A DNA stretch of 64,000 nucleotides, taken from contig FWCC01000020.1 in NCBI GenBank assembly GCA_900169235.1, positions 124,001 through 188,000 on the forward strand, in the 5' to 3' direction. The notes below the pieces were generated by a model. It saw only the letters and a program-made list of their open reading frames with translations, searched no databases and had not been told where the DNA came from. Of this stretch, positions 32,785-43,860 are shown piece by piece (within the stretch, counting starts at the first letter, position 1; the number at the start of each line of letters is the position of its first letter). The position numbers and the translations under genes were made by a program. This DNA comes from Zarea fungicola (lineage: Eukaryota > Ascomycota > Sordariomycetes > Hypocreales > Cordycipitaceae).

Positions 32785-33681
32785 ATGGCTGCCTTGGAGG
32801 CACCGTTTCCTGTGCGAATTGCCCGCATAGCCGGCCGCTATTTGATCTTCGACTCCGACGCCGCAGCTCTGTTGCGCCGCCAAGTCAATACCAATGGTGT
32901 GCTGGTCGGCACAGCACCCCAACAGCCGACACAAAACATGTTTCTGGGACTTCCCATTGAGCTACGGCCTGAAGAGGTTGAGGCTCTGGTGCGTAAAGGC
33001 GTCGCGTATGTTGTAGATGGCGCCTCCGCGCACCGAGACACACTCCAGGCGTACCGGGATCCGGCCAAGCGGCAAGCGTATATAGAATCCCTGCGCAAAC
33101 AAAAAGAAATTGCCCAGGCTGCTCTCGCGGAGCGTAGTGCACAGCGCTCTCTGGATGTGGCTGACAAGATCAAACGCGGCAAGAAGCAAAAACGGGTGGC
33201 CAACAACGCTGGCCTTGTCCCAGCAGATTTGCCAGAAGACCAAAAGACACAAGAAGAACAAGTCGGCGACGCTATGGCGCAGTCCCAAGTAAAAAGAATT
33301 GCCGTCACACTAACGGCAAGCACTACTCTCCTACCTAACCGTGTGCACGTCGAGCACCGCCGCGCAGACGCATTGTCCGAGGACGAGGCAGCGCCACTGT
33401 GTAGACATTTGCTCAACAATGGCTTCCACATGACACCAGGCCTTCGGTTCGGCGCCCAGTACAGTGTATATCCCGGTGACCCTTTACGTTTTCACGCCCA
33501 CTTTATGGCCAGCCAGTATGACTGGCACGAACCGATTCCCATCCTAGACATTGTTGCTGGCGGTCGGCTAGCCACGGCCGTCAAGAAGGCGTACTTGATA
33601 GGTGGTGAGCAGCCGCCTTTGGCTGACTCAGATCCCGAGCCTAGAGTGAGAACATTCTGCTTGGAATGGGCTGCCATGTAA
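32785..33681 (+). CDS. sen34: tRNA-splicing endonuclease subunit Sen34
   Basis: Single exon, 298 aa. Sen34 cuts the 3' splice site of intron-containing pre-tRNAs within the Sen2-Sen15-Sen34-Sen54 complex. The N-terminus (PFPVRIARIAGRYLIFDSDAA) and LPIELRPEEVEALVRKGVA are Sen34-specific. A charged, helical middle (about 95-165) precedes the catalytic domain: YPGDP (Tyr229), RFHAHF (His237) and VKKAYL (Lys268) supply the Tyr-His-Lys triad by family alignment. The start fits because the sequence matches the family from the first residues. It is convergent with the Asi-like gene. Confidence 0.93.
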   Translation: MAALEAPFPVRIARIAGRYLIFDSDAAALLRRQVNTNGVLVGTAPQQPTQNMFLGLPIELRPEEVEALVRKGVAYVVDGASAHRDTLQAYRDPAKRQAYIESLRKQKEIAQAALAERSAQRSLDVADKIKRGKKQKRVANNAGLVPADLPEDQKTQEEQVGDAMAQSQVKRIAVTLTASTTLLPNRVHVEHRRADALSEDEAAPLCRHLLNNGFHMTPGLRFGAQYSVYPGDPLRFHAHFMASQYDWHEPIPILDIVAGGRLATAVKKAYLIGGEQPPLADSDPEPRVRTFCLEWAAM

Positions 33682-34098
33682 ATTACAAGAGATGCCATGA
33701 TATTCGCAAGCGAGGCGTGTCGGAATGGGAGACGAAAGAAGATATGGCGAGAAATGATACCCCAAATAATAAATTTTTTACACATGACTTCTTCATCGTA
33801 TACATGAAAGTTGTACGGCTTTGAACGTAATAGTGCGAAGGCCTCTTATGTTAAACAGCCTGCTATAACCAACCCTCTCTCAACATAGCCGTTACAAGAA
33901 ATGCCTTTTGTCTGAAGGACCTCCCACCACACAAATAACGAAAATTGATACAGCAGTGAGTAGAAAAAGCCACAGCAACGGAAAGATCCATAACAATGCT
34001 AGCACCAATCACGAACAATAACGTAGCCGACAGAGATAATTTCGATATTAAACGTGAGTACGTCCCTTTCCAGCCCCCGACAAAAACAATCCCCGAAT
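33682..34098. other. Convergent intergenic region, sen34 and Asi-like gene
   Basis: About 420 bp of AT-rich sequence, presumably two 3' UTRs. Nothing else is recognised. Confidence 0.5.
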
Positions 34099-37041
34099 TT
34101 AGGGAACATATATTCTGCTGAAGCTTAGAACATCGCGCCTACAGCAAACACACTTGTCAAAGTTATTCATAGCAAGCGAGACGCGACAGTCATCGCACAG
34201 GCTCAGGCAGCGGCATGGCCAGACAATAATGGTGCGGGCAGCGCTTTGGCACACTACGCACTGCGGCCCCTGGTCATCGCTTACGGCAGCAGCTGTAGCA
34301 ACAGCGCCGTTGATGTCGACAGCACCCACAGCGACGAGCTCCGACCGTGAGCCCGCGCTCTTGGTAGGCGTCTCCGGTAGTTGTGCAGCTTCTTGGCGGC
34401 GTGATATCAGGAGTTGCTCCAGCAGACTTTCTTCCTCGTCTGGGTCCAGCTTGGTGCGAATCTCTCGATCGGCAAAGTTGCCAGGCATGCCAATAATTGT
34501 AGCGGGCGTGGCGGAAATAGAGGTTGTAGGTGTCATGCCCGGCCGGTGAGGACTTGTGAGGATGCTTGTCCTGCGGAGCTGCTCGAGACGTCGAAAGCGC
34601 GCGCGAGTCATGACGCCATCACTTACGAGGTGCGCCGCGAGTGTCGTCGCCTCATCGCGCTCTTCCCGGTTCGCAGGACGAAGTAGCCTGGCCAGATCCG
34701 ACATGCCCATGGGGCTGTCGTTGACGGGTGTACTCTCACGTGTCCTGCGTGGAGATCGCTGCGTGGGCGTCCTTTGGCCCGCGTCATCCTCATCATCCGT
34801 CTCCCATGCAGTAACATCTCTGCCGCCACCGTTTTCATCTGTGGCAGTAGACATAGACACGACACTTGTGGCATCCCACTCATCGTCATCCGCATGGCTG
34901 GGGATGTAGTCACCACTGGCATCTCCAGAGCCCCACCACCCTCCTTCAACAAAGTAGCCGTATAGGTCCTTGTCCAGGTTCTCTTCGCTGACGTTGTGTC
35001 CTATGCGTCGAAACTCTGCCTCGACATCTATGCCCTCGCTTCTGGTAAACCGGCCATTCTGGTTAATGAGAATAGTGCGGCTGGCACGCTGACTGAGCAT
35101 GGGTCCCTTCGGCTCTTCTTTCGTAGTCTTTGACCTTTCTGCCAGCCGTAACAGCCAGCCGGGTTGTCTCCTGACGCGGACGAGCTTTAGGAGCCACAAT
35201 ACGATAAGAGCAGCGACGCGGGCTACAAGTTTGAGAATGTTCAAGAAAAAGTCAAGAGCCATCACCCATCTAGAGCTTCTATCTGCTGTGCCAACACCAG
35301 ACCTGAAGCTTCTCTCAGCCCGACCCTTGGGAACCTTTTGCGCGGCTCTTTCGCGAGCAAACCCATTCGGGGCCATGACTGGACCGTCCTTGACGGGAAT
35401 CAAGCCAATGGCACCTATGCGGTCGTACTGAGAATTCGCTGGGCCGAGTCCAACCCATTGCTTTTGCAGCTCCTCAGCTTCTCGGTACCGCGCCTCCTCA
35501 AGCCATGTGTGGCGTTTCAAATTGACACCATGATCTTCATTGAGATAGACAGCTTCACTAGCCATGGTTATGGCAGCGAAGCCAGCGCGTAAGAGAGCAG
35601 TATAAAAGTCCATGTCTCTTGTGATTGAAACCTCAGCAAATGAAACGTTTGCTTGCATGTTTTCATGTGCGTAAGCAACCCGTTGTCGGAAACTCATAGA
35701 CGATCGCTCCTGATTCGGTGGTGGAGAGAGTGCAGATAGTAACAGTGCAAGGCCATAGATGACAAAACAAAGAATTATGCCGCACAGTACCAGGACATGC
35801 GGCACAAATCCAATTATACAGACAGTCGGAAACCTCAGCAACCCTTGAGTGCTAGTGTCATCCAGGTCGAACATGAAGGCACTCCAAACAATACTTCCCA
35901 TAAAACAAAGACCCCAGAATCCAGTATTGACAAGGCGGTATTTGGCTTGCAAGTCGAATACGCCCAGAACATGGCTTGAAAGGTGTGTCATTGCCGACAG
36001 GAACGCGACAAGCAGGACCTCTGGCGGCGTGTTGACTCGTTTCATGATCATTGATCTTGTAAGAAGGTTGATAGCTGTCCCTGAAGCAGGGGAAGTGTCG
36101 CTTGAATCGGATTTTACTGTCGATTCCCAATTTAGCTGTCCGAGCTGGGTACTAAGCGTAGCGTCTGCCTCGGCAAAGGCAAGAGATTGCTCAAAGAGAG
36201 TCATGCCGGTCTCCGCTGAAAGAGTCCTACCCTGAACGGAACAGGATACAGTTTCGACAAAGTGACTCAGGCAGGCAGTTCCGAATAGCGGCCATAGGGC
36301 AGACAGAGAGCCCCGAAGTTCAGATACAGTATTCTGATCTGGCGCAGCGATCATGCGCGCAGCAGAGCATGACTGCTCATCTGTTGCACCAAAGAGAAGA
36401 ATAGAGCTCAGTGTATTCAGGAAATGGTTGGGGTGCGCATGTAAGAAGCGGGAGTGTTTGGTAGGATCGCCCCAACGGAGCTCGGAGAATTGGGCTGACG
36501 TCTGGCATTGCATTGACATGAGCAAGCGCCGTACCTGTATGACGAGAAGCACGACGGGGAGGAAGCGGAGTAAAAGTCTAAGCTTCCATCGAAGACGAAG
36601 CCGGCGGCGGGTAGCAGCAAAAATATGTGTTCGATTGAGGACAAGCGCCATAGCGATGCATGCCATAGCCCATCGGCTGGTGGCATACGAGAAGACACTA
36701 CCAAGACTGCGGGCACTCTCAAGAGAGAATCGTGCACCAGAATCCTGCGCCGCGGTAGCTGCTTGCACTATAGGGGACGAACTGCGATCCATTATGTTAT
36801 ACACTGCAGCAGAGGACGTCTCCAGAATGCCGCTGTCAACGTTGGGCGCAAAGTTGTGCTGGTCGGAAGTGGAAATGAAGGAACCGAGCTTCTCGAGGAT
36901 CCGGGGACCCGCCCATACCAGGTCTTCAAATGACGGCGCATAACGAGTCATATTGGTAGCCCATGCCGAGAGGTTGGACCACCCTCCGAGGTTGACGGCG
37001 TTAGCAACGGGAGCCAGCGGCGCCAGATGTGTTGTCTCCAT
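34099..37041 (-). CDS. Membrane RING E3 ubiquitin ligase, Asi1/Asi3-like
   Basis: Single exon, 980 aa. Hydrophobic segments are seen near residues 125-175, 350-450 (several helices, e.g. VPHVLVLCGIILCFVIYG) and 630-655, so it is a multi-pass membrane protein. A long acidic/serine-rich loop follows. The extreme C-terminus is a RING: CVVC, WPCRCLSLCDDCR, CVCC. The canonical His position is Cys here (C-x-C), as I recall for Asi-type RINGs. Yeast Asi1/Asi3 sit in the inner nuclear membrane and direct degradation of mislocalised membrane proteins and Stp1/2 precursors. The assignment rests on topology and the C-terminal RING; other membrane RING ligases are possible. Confidence 0.72.
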   Translation of the reverse strand: METTHLAPLAPVANAVNLGGWSNLSAWATNMTRYAPSFEDLVWAGPRILEKLGSFISTSDQHNFAPNVDSGILETSSAAVYNIMDRSSSPIVQAATAAQDSGARFSLESARSLGSVFSYATSRWAMACIAMALVLNRTHIFAATRRRLRLRWKLRLLLRFLPVVLLVIQVRRLLMSMQCQTSAQFSELRWGDPTKHSRFLHAHPNHFLNTLSSILLFGATDEQSCSAARMIAAPDQNTVSELRGSLSALWPLFGTACLSHFVETVSCSVQGRTLSAETGMTLFEQSLAFAEADATLSTQLGQLNWESTVKSDSSDTSPASGTAINLLTRSMIMKRVNTPPEVLLVAFLSAMTHLSSHVLGVFDLQAKYRLVNTGFWGLCFMGSIVWSAFMFDLDDTSTQGLLRFPTVCIIGFVPHVLVLCGIILCFVIYGLALLLSALSPPPNQERSSMSFRQRVAYAHENMQANVSFAEVSITRDMDFYTALLRAGFAAITMASEAVYLNEDHGVNLKRHTWLEEARYREAEELQKQWVGLGPANSQYDRIGAIGLIPVKDGPVMAPNGFARERAAQKVPKGRAERSFRSGVGTADRSSRWVMALDFFLNILKLVARVAALIVLWLLKLVRVRRQPGWLLRLAERSKTTKEEPKGPMLSQRASRTILINQNGRFTRSEGIDVEAEFRRIGHNVSEENLDKDLYGYFVEGGWWGSGDASGDYIPSHADDDEWDATSVVSMSTATDENGGGRDVTAWETDDEDDAGQRTPTQRSPRRTRESTPVNDSPMGMSDLARLLRPANREERDEATTLAAHLVSDGVMTRARFRRLEQLRRTSILTSPHRPGMTPTTSISATPATIIGMPGNFADREIRTKLDPDEEESLLEQLLISRRQEAAQLPETPTKSAGSRSELVAVGAVDINGAVATAAAVSDDQGPQCVVCQSAARTIIVWPCRCLSLCDDCRVSLAMNNFDKCVCCRRDVLSFSRIYVP

Positions 37042-37719
37042 TTCAACTTGGGGGATGCGAGAGTTCCAGGGCCCCGGCTAGTGGCCTAGCCACAGTTTGT
37101 ATTTTCGAGTGGTTATAAAATGGACGGCGATGGACTGTTGATCAAAGGCCGATGCAGTTCGGATAGTCGCTGACGACGATGGACCGGAAATCGCAGCGGC
37201 GTTGCGCTGATGCAAGTGGTAAGAATATATTGGGAGACGAGACCTGTGAGAGTTGGCGTGCTTGGCCCGCTTGCACGCGGAGCACTCATGAGTGACGTAC
37301 AGGCTACGGCGGGCACTGAAGAAAGGCGCGCTAGCGCGAGAGACAGCAACTGAACCACAGATCTCAGAGATGTACTCCGTACAACTCAACATATCGACAA
37401 AAATGTAAGCTTTAAAAAAGATTTTTTTTTAAAAAAAGAATAAAATTTTAAAATAGAAAGAGGCAGGCTAATATGTGCTTTCATGGCCATATTTATTTTG
37501 TATTTGATATGATTCCTTATTATTCCATGTTGATTCGTCCTGGTAGGGCTACAACTTTTACAGATCCGTGTCTCCATCTGTTACATCTCGTAGGCAATAA
37601 ATAGTCCGCCAGCCGCGGCTAAAATCCATTTGCCTTACAGCCAGATTTCCGGCTCAAAAGTCTATCCATTATATATACATAAAACGTAAGTGGCCATAGT
37701 GTCCTGTTCACTTAGACTG
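37042..37719. other. Intergenic region, Asi-like gene and mtr3
   Basis: About 680 bp. It holds a very A/T-rich stretch at 37410-37460 with homopolymer runs of both A and T. The short minus-strand frame at 37078-37392 has no recognisable protein features. Confidence 0.5.
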
Positions 37720-38629
37720 TTACGTGGCGGTCATGGCCTCGCCCAGCGATGATGAAATGGCTTGACACGTACCCTTGCTGGCATGAACCGCTCTGGAAAT
37801 AAGAAGACGCTGTGACTCTGCGTTTGACGGTTGCAGGCGGCCCTTGAACCACACGTTAGTAATTTCATCCCGAGTGGGAAGATATGCTACGCAGCATGCT
37901 GCCAACACCTGGCCATGCTCAGAAGGTACGGGATCGAGCACAATGGCAGGCTCTTCATCCTCGCCATTTGAGACTAGAGCAGCAACACCACCAGCCACTG
38001 TATCAACACAATCAATACCGGCATCGGCAATGGCTGCGGACGCGACAGTTATGCATCCACTCAGAACATTCATCATTTCCCAGCTTTCAATGCCTTGGTC
38101 TTGGGCTGCTTGTCGAGTAAGCTCGCCCTCGATAATTGTAACGACAACATCGACACCACTCTTTGGCCAGCGGTCGGCGATTAGTGTGCCGCGAAGTGCT
38201 GTCTCAAGATGCGTGCTTAGATCTCTCTCGCTAGAGTCACGCAAGTAGCCTCGTCGTTGCTTCGTCGCAAATGGGGCATATTTCACATGCGTCGAGAGAA
38301 CCATGTGAGGAGAGAATGGCGCTGAACGAGGCAGAGATCTCGGTCCATGTACTGTGCAGGTGAGTTTCATACCCGACCCCGAAGATCCTTCCCTGGGTTC
38401 GAATTCCAGGTAAGCAGAGCCAGAAGCGGAAGGTGTTACATCAGTTTTGAGGTCTGAAACCAATTAGGAACTCGTTTTTTTTTTCGCTTGGATGCATGCA
38501 GAGAAACTCACATATAGCTCTGATGCCATTTGCTGGTCTTGTCCGGTGCGTTGAAGCAACATCTTCATCGTCGTAAGCAGGAGGTAGCGTTGCGCCGGAG
38601 GGGCCATTCACTCTTCTTCTATCAGTCAT
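37720..38629 (-). CDS. mtr3: Exosome core subunit Mtr3 (RNase PH fold)
   Basis: Two exons: 38629-38512 and 38453-37720; 283 aa. Exon 1 starts MTDRRRVNGPSGATLPPAY and ends NGIRAI; after splicing the sequence continues YLKTDVTPSASGSAYLEF, the RNase PH-family entry block seen in Mtr3/EXOSC6. Later blocks are LSTHLETALRGTLIADRWPK, VDVVVTIIEGE and the GCITVASAAIADAGI helix. Mtr3 is one of six PH-type ring subunits of the RNA exosome and is catalytically inactive in fungi. An in-frame Met 14 codons upstream (38671) is possible but not needed. Confidence 0.9.
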
Positions 38630-40872
38630 TGTAACGGGCTTATATAGACACAGGTGTCTAACTTCCGTCACCGCCTGTTGAATGATAGATAGTATTTCAT
38701 AGCCATCTGAAAACTGAAGCTGAATAGGTGGCGGCGACGAATCTAGTTAGCGGGGCGACAACGTACCAAAATTTCCAAGTATGCATATAACGGGTTGCCC
38801 CATAAATGGCCATAGCTTTAAGCCTGCTCATATTTAACTGATTTTTTTTCTTGTTCTCTTCCCATATGTTCACTCAACACTCAAATCTTTTTGAGTCCTT
38901 GCGCGGCAGTGAGTGCCGGCACATCCAGAAGCAATGAGATTCTCAGCGTAAATGCCAGTCATTTGCCACAGTCGGGTTGTTAATATCCATAGAGATTGTT
39001 CTTATATTGGGCCGATACCGATCGGCCTGCTGGCCACACATTGGTAAGCTCCAAATCCTATGGCCTCATCTGCTCCAGCGTCTCGAGGTCAAATGATGAT
39101 TCTACTCACCACTGTTCCCGCGAACACCTGAGCGATTTGAACAACATGCACTACCATCTGACACGTTCCTCGACACAAGCGCTGGACGGCCGCCCAGCTG
39201 TATTCTTAAACACAGCTAACCATGAAACAGATAGCCATATGCAAGCGAGGAATAGCTAGCTAACTCTGGATATCAGCTGTTTTCGTAATGGTAAGTGATG
39301 CAGTTGCTTTTACAGTCCCCCTTTGGGCACATGGCCCATGTCCTTGATGAGAAACCATTTCAATCAGTTCTGCTGCTGAACACGATGATGACTCCTAATA
39401 CCATACCAAGATCTCTGATAACATATGCCACACATATTTTATTTTGCACAGTTTTATATGACACTGGCTAACCTTGTCCAAGATGTAGTAACGCGATAAC
39501 GAATGTGCCGATTCACTTTAATGTCAATTCGAGGTAGGCATCGCCCAATATACACTATACCCACCCAAATAAGCGGCACACGACATGATGACACAAGTTC
39601 TATCCATTCTACTAACTCATGCTCACCGAGTCGTCCTCCCGCACTGGAGCAGGTCTTCGGACTTGCGATGAAGGTTGTGGAGTTGCCTAATTAGCGTTAT
39701 TCTACTTCAGTGCCAGGCTCAGCTTTGGTTCCGTTTTGGAACTGTCGCTGAACCAGGCCGGTTAGCATGAATGAGTAAATCGGCTTGTCTGATCCATTCG
39801 CTGGCACAAAAGTCCTTGCACAGTTTTTCGTGGTTATGGTTTGCTAACGAAGACATAGCCTTGTAGCAGTAACAGCCTTGACCCGAGTGACCTGACTTTG
39901 TAGACTTCAGCCGCACTGGCGATGATAGGACACTCAAAAAGTGAGCGAGTACAACTCTGAAACTATAGCCGGAAAGAATGAATACCAGCGATTTGCATGC
40001 ATGGCCCTGGTTTTTTTATCCCCTGTGTATCACATTGTACGTGTGTGTCTATCCGCTTCTCTCAAACTCGTACGATTCGGCAAGCTGCTTTAGCCCGGAT
40101 CCTAGCATGACCGCCTCGTACTGGTAGTTTCAGACTCGTATTTTACTGTTCTCTTGTGTTGATGGCCAATTGAGCATTAATCACTGTGTTGATAACAGAC
40201 GTACTTAATATCAGCGGCAAACAGGCCTTTGTTAACCTTGGAATGGTGTAACTACCTAGGTACGAAGTTAGTGATAGCGTTTCGTACTGCAAAGGTAACA
40301 GTGCCTTTTAACGATGGGCCAACGCACTCGTTACTAAAGGCGCAACTTTCGTGTCGCTTCAGGGGTTTGGCTAGTTGGTGGTGGGCATTAGTACCTGAGG
40401 GGCAAAGTCTGGATACCTACAGTGTAGGCCGCTAAAGCTCCAGTTTTAGCTTATAATGCACTCCACCCGGAGGTATTTTTTTGCTATCTCCAAGTACTTG
40501 CCCCCAAGCCCCCCCCTGAGGCTTGGCTTCTTGCCTTCTACTAACCTAGGTGGCACTAAAATTAGTCCCTAGTAGGCAGTGGCGCAGGAGCACCAAAACG
40601 TGCCACGATTGAATTTCAACAGGAAGGACGCTTTGCATTTTCAACCTCCTCGACGCTCAGCGCCAACCCGCATAGAGAACCACGCATCTCTGCGTGCGTA
40701 TTTCTCATTCGAATCTTTTATTTAGCCATCTAGTCTGTTGCAGGCGCATTGGTTCCAGGAAAGTTCTACTCTGCTGGGGCTTGTAGACACACAGTGCCGC
40801 CGACTCGCGCCTCCGCAAGGGGTAACTTTCTGACAGCGCGGCCTCGACATTTCACTCGAGCAAGCCATCGCG
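38630..40872. other. Long divergent intergenic region, mtr3 and Anp1-like gene
   Basis: About 2.2 kb with no supported gene. Short frames (38996-39259, 39503-39694, 40229-40435) show no domain or codon signal. CCTAGGTA-type motifs occur at 40252-40264 and 40544-40552, and a C-rich run at 40501-40517. Nothing else is recognised. Confidence 0.5.
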
Positions 40873-42555
40873 ATGATTCCCAGACACCATTCCGGCGGGT
40901 TTGCCAACGGCTACCCAAGAAGTGACACATTCGATATTTCTCCTCATAGGTGCGTATTTTCGAAACACAGGCTCGATTGACACGGCATCAGTTGGCTCGT
41001 CGGTAGCCCTTCCAGCTCACACTAACATGACCCTTCGCGCAATAATAGATTTCAACCTCGCGCGTCTGCTCCTGCATATCGCCGCAGAAGAAAGCTTCTT
41101 GTTCGTCTTGCAATTGCCGCTGTTGTCGTCACTGTCCTATGCCTATTCTTCGGGCCCTCCATCTCGATTGCGTCAGTTTTCTCACTAGGCCTTTTCAATG
41201 GCGACCCCGACTTTGACCTCGAAACTGTACGATACTACGACCTGAACAATGTCGGCGGCACCGCCAGAGGCTGGGAGAGAGAAGAGCGTATTCTTCTCTG
41301 CGTCCCATTGCGTGACGCCTCGGCCCATTTACCCATGTTCTTCTCGCACCTGCGCAACTTCACATACCCTCACAACCTCATTGATTTGGCGTTCCTGGTT
41401 TCCGACTCCAAGGATAATACCCTCCAGCTGTTGGTTGACAGCATGAATGAGATCCAGTCCGATGTAGACCCTAGACAGCCATACGGAGAAATCTCGATCA
41501 TCGAAAAGGACTTTGGCCAAAAGGTCAACCAGGATGTTGAGAGTCGTCACGGCTTCGCTGCTCAAGCCAGCCGTAGAAAGCTCATGGCTCAGGCCCGAAA
41601 CTGGCTGCTAAGCGCTGCTCTGCGTCCATACCACTCGTGGGTTTACTGGCGAGATGTGGACGTCGAGACTGCTCCCTTTACGATCCTCGAAGATCTCATG
41701 CGCCACAACAAAGACGTCATTGTACCCAGTGAGTTTATTATGTTTTATGTGTAAACCGTGCATAACTTCAACCCTAACCTTGATTTTAGATGTTTGGCGT
41801 CCTTTGCCCGATTGGCTTGGTGGCGAGCAGCCCTACGATTTGAACTCATGGCAAGAATCCGAGACGGCCCTTGCACTTGCTGACACCCTCGATGAGGACG
41901 CCGTAATTGTAGAGGGCTATGCCGAATACGCCACCTGGAGACCCCATCTCGCCTATCTCCGTGATCCTTACGGTGACCCCGATATGGAGATGGAGATTGA
42001 CGGTGTTGGTGGTGTTAGTATTCTGGCCAAGGCCAGAGTGTTCCGCAGCGGTGTACACTTCCCAGCCTTTAGCTTTGAGAAGCATGCCGAGACTGAGGGC
42101 TTTGGCAAGGTAAGCCGTATCCGTATACTTGTGAGCCACGGAAGTACTAATTTGGAGTGTAGATGGCGAGGAAGATGAAATTTTCCGTTGTTGGACTGCC
42201 TCACTACACTATTTGGCATCTTTACGAGCCTAGTGTGGACGATATTAAGCACATGGAGGTATGTGAATTACTTTTTGTCACAATATCGAGACGAGAGTGA
42301 TGGCCACTAACACACCTCTAGGAAATGGAGGCAGAGAGGAAACTCAAAGAAAAGGAAGAAGAAGAGAAGAGAGTAAAAGAGGCGCAACTCAAGGAGACAT
42401 TTGGCGACAGCAAGGGCGAGTGGGAGCAAGATAAGGCAGAAATGATGAATCTTGAAACCAGGCGCAAAGCTGGACAGGCAGCTGCCGCTGACGAACCCAA
42501 GGGCGCTGCAGCAAAGGCTGCAGATGCCAAGGCCGCAGATGCTGGCGGAAAATAA
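40873..42555 (+). CDS. Mannan polymerase subunit, Anp1/Mnn9/Van1 family (probably Anp1)
   Basis: Five exons: 40873-40949, 41088-41728, 41790-42109, 42163-42258, 42322-42555; 455 aa. It is a type II Golgi membrane protein: 27 cytosolic residues, then basic RRK and one membrane helix (LAIAAVVVTVLCLFFG). The luminal glycosyltransferase domain includes RILLCVPLRDASAHLPMFF, LIDLAFLVSDS, the DxD motif in YWRDVDVETAP, DVIVPNVWRP and KMKFSVVGLPHYTIWHLYEP. A charged E/K-rich, then alanine-rich tail (~75 aa) closes it. The family extends the alpha-1,6-mannan backbone in the cis-Golgi. The long charged tail favours Anp1 over Mnn9, but Van1 cannot be excluded. Confidence 0.85.
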
Positions 42556-43860
42556 ACGGTGGTGGTGATGTGATGCAGTGGCAAAGCAAACCATTATAGA
42601 AAGACGAGAACAGGATCAGGGACATTTTCGGGGTGTACAACTACGTGCCTGTGGCACTTCTTTTCTGTTTTTTTTTTTTGTTTTTTTTTGTTATTTGTAC
42701 AGTACAGACATATTTTCACGTTGGAGTGATGGGGCGTGCAGCCATTCATGGCCTCGGTTGGTACAGCGAGGCGCATCATGGGTCAGAGAAAGTATGCCTC
42801 AACTCAACCTTTTCTGGCGGCGTTTTGTTTTGGGGTGAAAGGAGAAGACACACAATGGATTGAGTAAAAAAAAATGGAAAAATTAGAGTCCAGTCAGATC
42901 TTTAGAGCAGAATGACTACTGTGTTGTCATTACGCTTCGCTATGAGGGGGGTGAGGCGAAGCTGCCCAACCAGGAGGCGTGGCGTAATGGCAGAGTGCAA
43001 ATAGTCTAAAGAGAGAGAGAACAAATACATTTGTCTTGTCTCTCATCAATTATTGTGCGGCATGTGATGGGCCAAGTGGTACCTAGTTCAAAGTCTTCTG
43101 GACACAAGCTAGTAGATGTCCTTTTTCTTCTGCTTCTTCTTCTTCTTCCAATATCGGCCTCTAAAACTAGAAGGCCATTGATATGTGCAATTACCTAATA
43201 TCGTGCTCCTCTAAGACTGTGACATCAGTGTCACAATAGAGCCGCTAACAGCGGGCCAGTAATGTGTCAGCGCACATAGTTAGCTCCCCGTGTGAGCCTG
43301 GAATATTAAAGTGCAACACATAAAACGGTCATCCAAAATATATTTGCTCAAGGTTTCCAATTTCAGATGTATTTACGTGTACAATGTTTTCTTGTGTCAA
43401 GCGTGCCCAGCTTGTTTGGCACTGTGGTGCCCTAATACCGCCGCCCATCGTAGCCTCGGCCTGGACCAATCACTGTGCCACCTTGGTCATATTACTGGGG
43501 CCGAAGACATACCTGGGGCCTGGGTACTGCCAGCCTGTACTGTAATCGACAACCACAGCACATCTATAAGCTAACATCTGGCTCGAAAGCTTCTCAGTGG
43601 CATCACCAGTCTGCAACTCGCCATTGGTGTCCAACCACGATTTACGGCACATCTCCCATGCTATACAAGTGACGGAAGCCATTCTGCCGTCTTTCTCTAG
43701 CTGGTACGTGAGCTTCATGCACCTCATGCCCCCCACCCCTGAGCGAAACCCGTTCGTGTCAAGCGGTTGAGTTTGCCGTTGTCCTCCGCCACTCGACACA
43801 GACTTTTCTTGTGCGATTACGCTGACATTGTGTCGCCTTTGTCTGATATCCAGAATAGAT
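42556..43860. other. Intergenic region, Anp1-like gene to gea gene
   Basis: About 1.3 kb. It contains poly(T) runs at 42669-42692 and a CTTCTT-type microsatellite around 43127-43150. A minus-strand frame (43470-44036) overlaps the gea start and is judged spurious. Confidence 0.5.

Noticed and set aside
38394..38406. GGGTTCGAATTCC, B-box-like
   Set aside because: It lies inside the mtr3 coding exon, with no A box or cloverleaf.
42979..42996. GTGGCGTAATGGCAGAG, resembling a tRNA A box
   Set aside because: No B box or cloverleaf within the next 100 bases.
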